Shown piece by piece: positions 8,295 to 15,480 of a stretch of 27,346 nucleotides of DNA. This DNA comes from G020353115 sp964389685 (GTDB lineage: Bacteria > Bacteroidota > Bacteroidia > Bacteroidales > VadinHA17): assembly GCA_964389685.1 (NCBI GenBank), contig CAYMFM010000052.1:1-27346 (forward strand), in the 5' to 3' direction. Made by a program: the position numbers and the translations under genes. The notes below the pieces were generated by a model, which saw only the letters and a program-made list of their open reading frames with translations, searched no databases and was not told the DNA's origin. Numbering within the stretch: position 1 is the stretch's first letter; each line of letters opens with the position of its first letter.

Positions 8295-9197
8295 ATGTTT
8301 ACCAGATTGGTACTCATTGTACTTTGCATCAGCCTGCTGATAACCTGTAACCGATCAACCGGGAAAAAGGAAGGGGATGCTGGCGAGCAAAATGAACTTA
8401 GCTTTCAGCAATACCTTATTTCCGACTCGGTTGAATTTTTATGGGCGAATTGCCCGGTAGATATTACCGGGGATAAACTGGCAGACCTGGTTTTTATCTC
8501 CAACAACGCTTATGGCGGGCAACTTGGTTACTTCGAAGGCAGTAATGATTCTTCTGCCTGGGAAAAGCATGTCATTGCAGAAACAGCACCAAACGGAGGG
8601 ACCTTTGCTTCCGGGGACCTGGAATATGCAGATGCCGATTTTGATGGAGATGTCGATCTGTTTGCCGTCGAACACACCGGGGAATGGGAAGCAGCAAGTG
8701 AAAAATCCGGATTATACTGGTATGAGAATCCGGGTTGGGAAGCCCACTTTATCGGAATTAGCCCGAATTTCGTAAAGGATTTGAGCCTTGCCGATTTCAA
8801 TGGGGATCACAAAATGGATGTGGCTGTCCTTACCTATGAGAACAGTACACTGAGCGTTTTCCAGCAGGTCGGTAAAGATGACTGGGAAAGGGTACTATAC
8901 CTTGAAAATTATAAGAACGTGCATGAAGGCATGGGAGTGGGAGATGTTAACGGTGATGGCTTTTGGGATATTGTGGCTAATGCCCATGTTTTTTACAATC
9001 CCGGGGGGGATTTGAAAGCGGTATGGAACACGGAGAATATCGATAAGAAGTGGAATACACAGGAAGGAGACTGGTCAAGAAACGCAACAAAAATATTCCT
9101 CCGCGATATCAATAAGGATGGGGATTGGGATATTTTTCGCTATCCGTCACACGACTCCCTGAAAGTTTATCTTATGATAAACCAGATAATAGAATAA
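8295..9197 (+). CDS. VCBS/FG-GAP repeat lipoprotein
   Basis: 300-residue lipoprotein, lipobox LLITC with C18. The mature part is a series of FG-GAP/VCBS blades, each with a calcium-binding DxDxDGxxD-type loop: around D56 (DITGDKLADLVF), D113 (DADFDGDVDLF), D167 (DFNGDHKMDVAV), D217 (DVNGDGFWDIV) and D271 (DINKDGDWDIF). Five loops suggest a partial or small beta-propeller; full propellers have seven blades, so the gene may be C-terminally shortened before the repeat-rich gap that follows. Such proteins bind glycans or proteins at the cell surface. Here it sits 36 nt after a GH-A hydrolase and could act as its surface partner. No enzymatic motif is seen. Confidence 0.85.
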   Translation: MFTRLVLIVLCISLLITCNRSTGKKEGDAGEQNELSFQQYLISDSVEFLWANCPVDITGDKLADLVFISNNAYGGQLGYFEGSNDSSAWEKHVIAETAPNGGTFASGDLEYADADFDGDVDLFAVEHTGEWEAASEKSGLYWYENPGWEAHFIGISPNFVKDLSLADFNGDHKMDVAVLTYENSTLSVFQQVGKDDWERVLYLENYKNVHEGMGVGDVNGDGFWDIVANAHVFYNPGGDLKAVWNTENIDKKWNTQEGDWSRNATKIFLRDINKDGDWDIFRYPSHDSLKVYLMINQIIE

Positions 9198-9344
9198 TTT
9201 GTCAACACTTTTACGGAAAACGGTTCGCCACCTGCCTGTCGTGTAATACTTTACAATTTCGGTTACAAAATTTCAAACAACCACCTTAAGGTTGATTTTA
9301 TTCCAGGCCTTTATATCGAAATTAGTTTTTAAACATCTAAAATT

Positions 9345-9360
9345 TACCCCGGCAGGGGTA
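9345..9360. repeat. REP-like hairpin TACCCC-ggca-GGGGTA
   Basis: A 6-bp GC-rich stem with a 4-nt loop, placed after the VCBS gene. It is not followed by a T-run on the plus strand, so it is a poor intrinsic terminator and is more like an interspersed palindromic repeat. Confidence 0.45.
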
Positions 9361-9373
9361 GAATAATGAATAG

Positions 9374-9477
9374 GGGGGTGTATCAAAAGTCCGCAAGATC
9401 GTCATTCTGAAATTTTTTCAGAATCTCAATACGTTAATAATCAGGATGACTAAAAATTTGACTTTTGATACACCCCC
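9374..9477. mobile_element. MITE-like element with 18-bp terminal inverted repeats
   Basis: The ends are perfect inverted repeats: GGGGGTGTATCAAAAGTC at 9374-9391 and its complement at 9460-9477. The 104-bp element has no coding capacity. Inside is a second hairpin, ATTCTGAA (9404-9411) with TTCAGAAT (9417-9424). Ends of the form GGGTGTATCAAAAG recall terminal repeats of insertion sequences found in Bacteroidota (resemblance from memory, not a search), so a non-autonomous derivative is likely. No clear target-site duplication is visible. Confidence 0.7.
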
Positions 9478-9498
9478 TTAAAATGGACGAGGAAATCA

Positions 9499-9515
9499 CA
9501 ACCCTGAGGGGGTTG
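9499..9515. repeat. REP-like hairpin CAACCC-tgagg-GGGTTG
   Basis: A 6-bp stem with a 5-nt loop, followed by GAATTTATCC. Hairpins of the form CAACCC...GGGTTGAAT occur as interspersed repeats in Bacteroidales genomes. It lies 21 bp from the MITE-like element. Confidence 0.5.
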
Positions 9516-9730
9516 AATTTATCCATGTAAAATATTGAAGAAATACACTGCCGTCAGGGCCGGCGGATCGTTTGCGCTTACCAGAGTGCTGGAATGGAAA
9601 AAAATCTTCCTGGTTTCAGACCCACTTCCGGATACGTTACCGAACCTGCTTGTTATTACTAATCGTCCCTTCCTTCCGGAAAATATAAATGGGGAGTATT
9701 TCCCAAATGCCATAGCGAAATGCAGGAAAT

Positions 9731-9877
9731 TTATTTAGGAGAAATAGCACCTGAAAGCCACTCTTGAATCAAATGAAATGCTTTAAGTCCCCAATCTGCA
9801 GGTGTTACACCCTGACCCATAACATCGGGTTGGATTAACAGGACTAACAGGTAAATCAGGTGTCTCTTTTTTAACAT
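9731..9877 (-). pseudogene. 48-codon secreted-protein stub (truncated hydrolase-like)
   Basis: A complete small frame on the minus strand begins with a signal peptide (MLKKRHLIYLLVLLIQPDVMGQ) and continues VTPADWGLKAFHLIQEWLSGAI before stopping. The mature start resembles the first strand of secreted alpha/beta hydrolases of Bacteroidota that begin with TPxDxGL. The catalytic part is absent, and the downstream DNA on that strand holds only repeats, so this looks like the 5' end of a deleted gene. A real 26-residue mature peptide is possible but less likely. Confidence 0.4.
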
Positions 9878-9990
9878 GGTTTACGGCTTATATTCTTTAC
9901 GTTAGTTGTTAGAGCGCTGTGCTGTTTGTAGAGCACAATTAAATGTTAGTACAAGATAACAGGATTTTTATTAATATGAAAGATGTTGGT

Positions 9991-10464
9991 CTAACAGCAC
10001 AGGGTGGCCCGCAAAGGGATTGGACCAGTGTTAACTATATAGCCATCACCCAGGTATACCCGCATTCGATCGTAATATTCTGCTTCAAAATCAGTGATAC
10101 TTATTCCAAAATTCTTTTCAAAAGCATCCGGGAATGACCAGCCATTTCGGATATCGTAAAAATTATTCAACAGATCCAGGATTTCAGAAAATTTTTCATC
10201 AGCAAATGCTCCCACATCTCTTTTCATCTCAAAACTCGCACCATCACTGTATACGATGCAATAAGATGAGTGAAACGGCTCACCGTCATGCGTCCATTTG
10301 ATCGGTGAATAGGTAACCCAGGAACCGGGTTCTACAACTTTATTGGGAGCAGGATCAGAATCCGGATCATCCGTGCAACCCGGAAGAATAAGCAACAAAA
10401 GAAATAAGATCGGAACGGATTTAATGAATGGCTTGTAAGTAAGCCTGCTTTTAATGATAAACAT
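9991..10464 (-). CDS. Lipoprotein of unknown function, possible eroded metallopeptidase
   Basis: 157-residue lipoprotein, lipobox LILPGC with C30, preceded by a long hydrophobic stretch. The mature part has no catalytic motif. Residues 67-138 (YCIVYSDGASFEMK, then FSEILDLLNNF, then FPDAFEKNFGISITDFEAEYY) resemble the C-terminal helical end of gluzincin-type (peptidase MA-like) metalloproteases, where a FGxSxxxFE helix closes the domain. The HExxH segment that should come before it is not present between the lipobox and this end, so an internal deletion is possible. The final segment (GPIPLRATLCC) looks unnatural. It lies divergent from the photolyase gene with a 33-bp palindrome between them. 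Family assignment is tentative. Confidence 0.6.
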   Translation of the reverse strand: MFIIKSRLTYKPFIKSVPILFLLLLILPGCTDDPDSDPAPNKVVEPGSWVTYSPIKWTHDGEPFHSSYCIVYSDGASFEMKRDVGAFADEKFSEILDLLNNFYDIRNGWSFPDAFEKNFGISITDFEAEYYDRMRVYLGDGYIVNTGPIPLRATLCC

Positions 10465-10519
10465 ATCTGTTTAAAATTATAACCAATAATGGTCCTTCAA
10501 TCTGCCTGCTTACTTACCA

Positions 10520-10552
10520 ATCAATCAGGTTGATTATACCAACCCGATTGAT
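10520..10552. promoter_or_regulatory. 33-bp imperfect palindrome in divergent gap
   Basis: ATCAATCAGGTTG at 10520-10532 pairs with CAACCCGATTGAT at 10540-10552 with one mismatch and a 7-nt centre. It sits between the leftward lipoprotein gene (start 10464) and the rightward photolyase frame (10583). It could be an operator or an RNA hairpin; no protein can be assigned. Confidence 0.45.
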
Positions 10553-10582
10553 AAAGGATCAATAATCATACCATAGTATCCA

Positions 10583-11641
10583 TTGTGTTATAAAATCTGG
10601 TTCAGGCGAGATCTCAGGCTCGAGGATAATACCGCATTGCATCATGCCCTGAAATACGGGCTGCCGGTGATGCCCATCTTTATCTTCGACCAAAACATCC
10701 TGGATGAACTGCCGGAAGATGATGCACGGGTAAGCTTCATCTACAATACGTTATTCTCCCTGAACAATCAACTCCTGGCAATGGGGAGTTCAATAAATAT
10801 ATATTATGGGGATCCGTTCAGGATCTGGGAGAAATTGATAAAGAAATATGAGATTGAAAACCTGTATGTCAACAGGGACTATGAGCTCTATGCCCTGGAG
10901 CGGGATTCCAGGATTAAGAATTTACTGGATAAGCATAATATCGGTTTCCATGAATTCAAGGACCAGGTGATTTTTGAGAAAAATGAAGTTCGTAAGGCGA
11001 ATGGTAAACCGTATACGGTGTTCACACCTTACAAAAGGAAATGGTTGCAGCAGTTCAATCCGGGAAGGTCTGAGACCCTAAAGAGCACCAGACATGAAAG
11101 GTTCTACCCATGCAACAACCCTTTCCCGATGCTTTCAGACATTGGATTTCGCGAATCACGCATCAGGGTTCGGGATTATGACCTGTCTCATATTGATCAT
11201 TATGCGGTTACCCGCGACCTGCCTGGCAAGGATTCCACCACCTACCTTGGCCCCCATCTGCGGTTTGGGACAGTAAGTGTCCGAAAGGTTATCCGGCAAC
11301 TGAATTCAACGGGATACATGCATAACCGGGTAAGGATGGTTACAGCAAGCTTCCTGTGCAAGCACCTGCTGATCGACTGGCGGTGGGGAGAAGCCTGGTT
11401 TGCAAAAAAACTGCTGGATTACGAATTGTCATCAAACAACGGCAACTGGCAATGGGCAGCAGGAACCGGATGTGATGCCGCTCCTTACTTCAGGGTATTC
11501 AACCCGGAAACACAGCAGAAGAAATTCGACAGGGACCTCCAATATATAAAACGATGGATCCCGGAATTCGGAACCACAGATTATCCTGACGGTCATCCTG
11601 ATTTACAAACAGCAACAAGGAATTGCAATCGAAACCGCTGA
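10583..11641 (+). CDS. Class I DNA photolyase/cryptochrome with internal deletion, probably non-functional
   Basis: 352 residues, against about 430-470 for the family. The N-terminal photolyase domain is good (IWFRRDLRLEDNTAL at 5-19, antenna-domain fold to ~130). The FAD domain starts normally (STTYLGPHLRFGTVSVRKVIRQ, 218-239) but jumps directly to LNSTGYMHNRVRM (240-252). In E. coli PhrB about 73 residues lie between these points, including the NELIWREF helix and the GYPIVDAAMR segment. The rest (KHLLIDWRWGE, NNGNWQWAAGTGCDAAPYFR, 261-304) is well conserved. The end (PDGHPDLQTATRNCNRNR) lacks the usual YPxPIVDHxxAR tail. The start codon is TTG with a stop 9 nt upstream, so the 5' end may also be damaged. 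The ORF is open, but the deletion removes core FAD-domain helices. Photolyase genes are common targets of CarH-type regulators such as the one at 15481. Confidence 0.85.
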   Translation: MCYKIWFRRDLRLEDNTALHHALKYGLPVMPIFIFDQNILDELPEDDARVSFIYNTLFSLNNQLLAMGSSINIYYGDPFRIWEKLIKKYEIENLYVNRDYELYALERDSRIKNLLDKHNIGFHEFKDQVIFEKNEVRKANGKPYTVFTPYKRKWLQQFNPGRSETLKSTRHERFYPCNNPFPMLSDIGFRESRIRVRDYDLSHIDHYAVTRDLPGKDSTTYLGPHLRFGTVSVRKVIRQLNSTGYMHNRVRMVTASFLCKHLLIDWRWGEAWFAKKLLDYELSSNNGNWQWAAGTGCDAAPYFRVFNPETQQKKFDRDLQYIKRWIPEFGTTDYPDGHPDLQTATRNCNRNR

Positions 11642-11819
11642 AACAACCGCTATTGTATTAGCAGGAGTATGCCTTGCAATAACATTCATTTCCGGGGCGT
11701 TGCTAAGTTTTGATAAGTTAGTTTACCCGGTTACCCAAGCGATCCACAAAATATTTCCGTATCTTGCAATACTCTCTACAGCCATTGCAATATTTCTTCT
11801 TTACAGAATAAAACAGTGA
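11592..11819 (+). pseudogene. C-terminal remnant of a two-helix membrane protein
   Basis: In the frame overlapping the photolyase tail, codons up to the TGA at 11817 encode IAIETAETTAIVLAGVCLAI (first transmembrane helix), SFDKLVYPVTQAIHKIF (connecting loop) and PYLAILSTAIAIFLLYRIKQ (second helix). The frame is open from 11550 but has no ATG, and the upstream part is photolyase sequence. It looks like the tail of a membrane protein joined to the photolyase by deletion. No family was recognised. Confidence 0.4.
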
Positions 11820-11859
11820 CTTTTATTGAGATATTTTTTAATAAAAAATAGAAAAAAAC

Positions 11860-12042
11860 ATGAAAAAAGAAGTACAGGGAACTGCTCCAGCCGGTGCCAT
11901 TTATGGTCTTGGTTTTATTGGAGCCGCAGTCTATTTTATTGCCCATGCCACCAGTTTCTGGATCGGTGTTCTTGGATTTTTAAAAGCCATCGTCTGGCCC
12001 GCTTTTCTTGTCTATGAAGCCTTTAAATACCTGCTGGCATAA
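11860..12042 (+). CDS. Small conserved two-helix membrane protein
   Basis: 60 residues: a short polar head (MKKEVQGTAPAGA), then IYGLGFIGAAVYFIAHATSF and WIGVLGFLKAIVWPAFLVYE as two hydrophobic helices, then EAFKYLLA. I recognise the layout AGAxYGLGFIGAAxYxIxHA followed by WPAFLVYEAxKxL from small hypothetical proteins in many phyla, which argues for a real gene despite the size. The role is unknown. The ATG is preceded by an A-rich stretch. It lies 15 nt before the methyltransferase gene and may be co-transcribed. Confidence 0.75.
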   Translation: MKKEVQGTAPAGAIYGLGFIGAAVYFIAHATSFWIGVLGFLKAIVWPAFLVYEAFKYLLA

Positions 12043-12057
12043 GCGCAGGAATGAATT

Positions 12058-12774
12058 ATGAAAAATCCTCATAATGAGGGGATTATGCACTATTCCGGGG
12101 ATGTTGCGCTTCAGAAAAGACTGGAAATCAACGATGCGTGCCGGGCTAATTTTACAAAATACACCCGGAAAGCTTTTGAAGCAATCCCGGTAATCGAGAA
12201 GCCCGATATCCTGGACCTTGGCTGTGGAACCGGTGTGCCAACTCTTGAAATTGCACGGTTGTCGAATGGTAAAATAGTTGCCGTTGATACCGACAGGGAA
12301 TGCGTGGATTGGTTTAAACAAAAGATAATGAGACTAAACTACGAGGATAGAATTTCTGTTATCCGTAAGTCCGTATTGCGAATCGATGTCCCTGAACACT
12401 CATTTGATATTATCCTTGCAGAAGGATTGTTCAATATCATTGGCTTTGAAAAAGCCCTGTCACGGTTTTTAAAGCTTTTGAAACCAAATGGCTACTTCAT
12501 GATTCATGACGATTACCGGTACATAGCTAAAAAACAGAAAATTATTGAAAAATATAAACTTCTGTTCGTAAAATCCTTTGTACTGGATGAAACGGTCTGG
12601 TGGAAGGAATACTGTAGCTGCCTTGAAAAGAAAATAGAGGATTTTGAGAAGGAATGGGGTAACCGGGTGAATACAAAACGGCTGTTCAGTCGGGAAATAT
12701 CTGAATTAGCCATGTACAGAAAAAATCCGGAAAGGTTTCGGTCGGTCTATTTCGTACTTAAAAAAGTTGGGTAA
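12058..12774 (+). CDS. Class I SAM-dependent methyltransferase
   Basis: 238-residue cytosolic protein. Motif I is DILDLGCGTGVPTLEIARL (50-68), with the acidic motif-II residue D77 in IVAVDTDRE, motif IV around FDIILAEGLFNIIG (116-129) and post-motif FLKLLKPNGYFMIHDDY. The fold and SAM binding are clear; the acceptor is not. The C-terminal part is rich in Lys, Tyr and aromatics. It starts 15 nt after the small membrane protein and its stop is immediately followed by the ATG of a DUF1284-like remnant, so a short operon is likely. An in-frame Met at residue 10 is an alternative start. Confidence 0.88.
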   Translation: MKNPHNEGIMHYSGDVALQKRLEINDACRANFTKYTRKAFEAIPVIEKPDILDLGCGTGVPTLEIARLSNGKIVAVDTDRECVDWFKQKIMRLNYEDRISVIRKSVLRIDVPEHSFDIILAEGLFNIIGFEKALSRFLKLLKPNGYFMIHDDYRYIAKKQKIIEKYKLLFVKSFVLDETVWWKEYCSCLEKKIEDFEKEWGNRVNTKRLFSREISELAMYRKNPERFRSVYFVLKKVG

Positions 12775-12900
12775 ATGGAGTCATGTGATATGAAGTTAAG
12801 ACCACACCATATCCTGGCTAATCTGCTGAAACGCCTTGTGAAAATTAATTATCTTAAGATTCTGCCTGCTGCCGAGGTGCTGAAACGATATACAACCTGA
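12775..12900 (+). pseudogene. DUF1284-like N-terminal remnant
   Basis: A 41-codon frame starts right at the methyltransferase stop. From its second Met (12790) it reads MKLRPHHILANLLKR, close to the conserved start MKLRPHHLLC of DUF1284 proteins. The Cys-rich remainder of that family is missing and the frame ends at 12898. It is probably a shortened gene. The following 94 bp up to the beta-galactosidase hold no further gene. Confidence 0.4.
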
Positions 12901-12994
12901 ACGGCATGTCAACGATATGTGAGGATCCTTATCTTTACATGTCGGCGGTTCGTACAATAAATAATGTATCTATAAACTGAATATTCAAATAACT

Positions 12995-15421
12995 ATGAGA
13001 CACATTCTTTTACTGATCACATTTTTGATCATTAGCAATTTCTGTTTATCTCAAAACAGAGAAACTGTCATCCTGCAAACCGGATGGAAATTCTCGAAGG
13101 GCAACCACGAAATGGCTCATCAGAATGCATTTGATGATTCTGAATGGAGCGATGTTACCATCCCCCATGACTGGGCAATAGCAGGACCGTTTATGGCAGA
13201 CGGAAATGGTGATACGGGCAAACTACCCTGGCAAGGCGAAGGGTGGTACAGGAAAAAGATCGACATTTCCGGCAGGTACAAAGGAATGAGAATATACCTG
13301 CTGTTTGACGGGATTATGGCTTTTCCTGAAATCTATATGAATGGCCGGCTTGCCGGTCAGTGGGATTACGGGTATAACTCCTTCTACCTCGACATCACAA
13401 ATGATATCGTGTTCGACAGTGAAAATATCCTCGCTGTTCACGTGGATACACGGAAACACGATAGCAGGTGGTATCCCGGAGCAGGAATCTACCGGAAAGT
13501 CCAGTTGATAGCAGTAAATCCTGTACATGTCGATATATGGGGTATTTATATTACCACGCCCATTATCAAACCCCATTATGCAGACGTCAGGGCAGCAACA
13601 ACCATAAACAACGGAACCACCGGTGACCAGGAAATTCACCTGAAACACACCATTGTTACGGCTGATAATAAAATGATCCTTGAAAAAGAGATCGGCGGGA
13701 AGATCCAGGCAAACGGGAAGAAAATGTTTGAAACAACCATGACGGTTCCCAATCCAGTGCGGTGGGATATTGATAATCCATACCTCTACAAGCTCATAAC
13801 GGAGGTTTATCTCGGCAATGAACGGGTTGATACTTACCATTCAACCTTCGGCGTTAGAGACATCCGCTTTACAGCCGATAATGGATTCTACCTCAATGAT
13901 AAACGCGTACAGTTAAAAGGAGTAAACCTTCACCATGACCAGGGACCGCTCGGTGCAGCATTTAATGAACGGGCAATGGAACGTCAACTGGAAATTATGA
14001 AAAACATGGGGTGCAATGCCATTCGAACCAGCCACAATTGCCCGGCTCCGGAACTGCTTGACCTGTGTGATAAAATGGGATTGCTGGTTATCGATGAGGC
14101 GTTTGATAAATACGATGCAAAAGCGGATATCCTGGATACCACTGATTTTGAGAATTTTGCCTATATAAACATCCGGAATTTTGTCGTCAGGGACAGGAAC
14201 CATCCTTCCATATTCCTGTGGAGCGTTGGTAATGAGATCTGGGATGTACAAATGAATATCAATAACGGGTTTCACCGGCTCCAAACCATGCTCAACTATG
14301 TTGAAAAATATGATCCTTCCCGGCCTACAACCCTGGTATGCGATAACTACAAAAGTGCAGAACTCCGCCATTTCGATTTTTATGATGTTCATTGCTGGAA
14401 TTATGGGCGCAGGTACTCCCTGGCGCGTCAGCTGGAACCCAACAAGGCAGTGATTGTCAGCGAGTCTTCATCAACCGTCAGTACCCGGGGATTTTATGAA
14501 TTCCCGCTACCCGGAGAAAAAACCGACTTTACTACATCCCTTCAGGTGAGTTCATACGATCTGAATGCTCCCCCATGGGCTGATATTGTTGATGATGACT
14601 TCATGTGGCAGCAGGAAGAACCCTATATCGCCGGTGAATTTGTCTGGACCGGCTTTGATTACCTTGGAGAACCAACACCCTATAACAACTACTGGGTAAA
14701 AGCGCATGGAATGACTGAAAAGGAAGCTTCCAGGAGTTCTTATTTCGGCATTGTGGACCTTTGCGGGATCCCGAAAGACCGCTATTATTTATATAAGAGT
14801 TACTGGAAACCGGATGAAACAACAATACATATCCTCCCGCACTGGAACTGGGAGGACAGGATCGGAGAAAAAATCCCGGTCTTTGTCTATACCAATGGAG
14901 AATGCGCTGAACTGTTTGTAAACGGCAAATCGCAGGGTAAAAAATGCAAAAATCCCAAATCGGAGAATTCACTCGAACGGTTCCGGTTAATGTGGAACGA
15001 GGTTACCTACCAGCCGGGAGAAATAAAAGCAATCGCTTACAAAGCGGGAGAAAAGATCGGAGAGAATAGCATAAAAACTGCCGGTGAACCCCGTGCTTTA
15101 ATCCTTACACCAGACCGGGAAACCATAACAGCAGATGGAAATGATCTGTCTTATATCCTGGTGGAAGCGGTAGATAACGAAGGGAATCTTTGTCCATTAG
15201 CTCATAATCGAGTCGATGTAAAACTTACCGGACCGGGAAAGCTGGTGGGCGTCGGTAACGGCAACCCTCAATCCATGAATCCGTTTACTTCGGATACGGT
15301 TCCGCTTTTTTATGGAAAAGCCATGATCATTGTCGGTTCAGAATTTACAAAAGGGATCCTGAGCATTGAAGTGGCCTCGGATGGACTTAAAAAGAGTGAG
15401 ACAAAAATCAGGATTGAATGA
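12995..15421 (+). CDS. Secreted GH2 beta-galactosidase
   Basis: 808-residue exported enzyme with signal peptide MRHILLLITFLIISNFCLS. Domain order: sugar-binding jelly roll (about 25-180), immunoglobulin-like domain (185-290), TIM barrel (295-600), DUF4982 domain (about 610-695) and a C-terminal Ig-like GH2 domain (698-805). Barrel marks are LKGVNLHHDQG (307-317), NAIRTSHNCP, LWSVGNE with acid/base E414, VIVSESSS with probable nucleophile E490, and AGEFVWTGFDYLGEP (546-560). It removes terminal beta-galactose from glycans, probably in the periplasm or outside. It lacks the NxKG uronidase motif. It stands alone, 95 bp after the DUF1284 remnant and 59 bp before the regulator gene, without an adjacent SusC/SusD pair. 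Beta-galactosidase is the commonest activity for this architecture; another GH2 specificity is possible. Confidence 0.88.
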   Translation: MRHILLLITFLIISNFCLSQNRETVILQTGWKFSKGNHEMAHQNAFDDSEWSDVTIPHDWAIAGPFMADGNGDTGKLPWQGEGWYRKKIDISGRYKGMRIYLLFDGIMAFPEIYMNGRLAGQWDYGYNSFYLDITNDIVFDSENILAVHVDTRKHDSRWYPGAGIYRKVQLIAVNPVHVDIWGIYITTPIIKPHYADVRAATTINNGTTGDQEIHLKHTIVTADNKMILEKEIGGKIQANGKKMFETTMTVPNPVRWDIDNPYLYKLITEVYLGNERVDTYHSTFGVRDIRFTADNGFYLNDKRVQLKGVNLHHDQGPLGAAFNERAMERQLEIMKNMGCNAIRTSHNCPAPELLDLCDKMGLLVIDEAFDKYDAKADILDTTDFENFAYINIRNFVVRDRNHPSIFLWSVGNEIWDVQMNINNGFHRLQTMLNYVEKYDPSRPTTLVCDNYKSAELRHFDFYDVHCWNYGRRYSLARQLEPNKAVIVSESSSTVSTRGFYEFPLPGEKTDFTTSLQVSSYDLNAPPWADIVDDDFMWQQEEPYIAGEFVWTGFDYLGEPTPYNNYWVKAHGMTEKEASRSSYFGIVDLCGIPKDRYYLYKSYWKPDETTIHILPHWNWEDRIGEKIPVFVYTNGECAELFVNGKSQGKKCKNPKSENSLERFRLMWNEVTYQPGEIKAIAYKAGEKIGENSIKTAGEPRALILTPDRETITADGNDLSYILVEAVDNEGNLCPLAHNRVDVKLTGPGKLVGVGNGNPQSMNPFTSDTVPLFYGKAMIIVGSEFTKGILSIEVASDGLKKSETKIRIE

Positions 15422-15480
15422 AACTATCTGAACAAACCAACCGGTAAAATGGTTTACTGTTAACTCACGAAACGTTGAAC

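Larger units (their letters stand above)
9198..9730. other. Repeat-rich intergenic gap
   Basis: About 530 bp without a convincing gene. It holds a TACCCC/GGGGTA hairpin, a 104-bp inverted-repeat element and a CAACCC/GGGTTG hairpin (each listed separately). A 67-codon TTG-started frame at 9535-9738 and a 64-codon antisense frame at 9519-9713 are both low-complexity in character and match no family I recognise; I do not call either. Confidence 0.6.

Noticed and set aside
9535..9738. 67-codon TTG-started frame, and its 64-codon antisense partner
   Set aside because: No signal peptide, domain or family resemblance, a weak start codon, and location inside a repeat-rich gap.
9901..9960. tRNA-like arm: GTTAGTTGTTAGAGCG followed by a TGTGCT/AGCACA hairpin
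   Set aside because: It resembles a D-arm and anticodon arm, but the loop is 8 nt, there is no matching acceptor stem and no GGTTCGAATCC T-arm within reach.
13223..13840. 205-codon minus-strand frame inside the beta-galactosidase gene
   Set aside because: Antisense shadow of a conserved GH2 sugar-binding region; no motif supports it.
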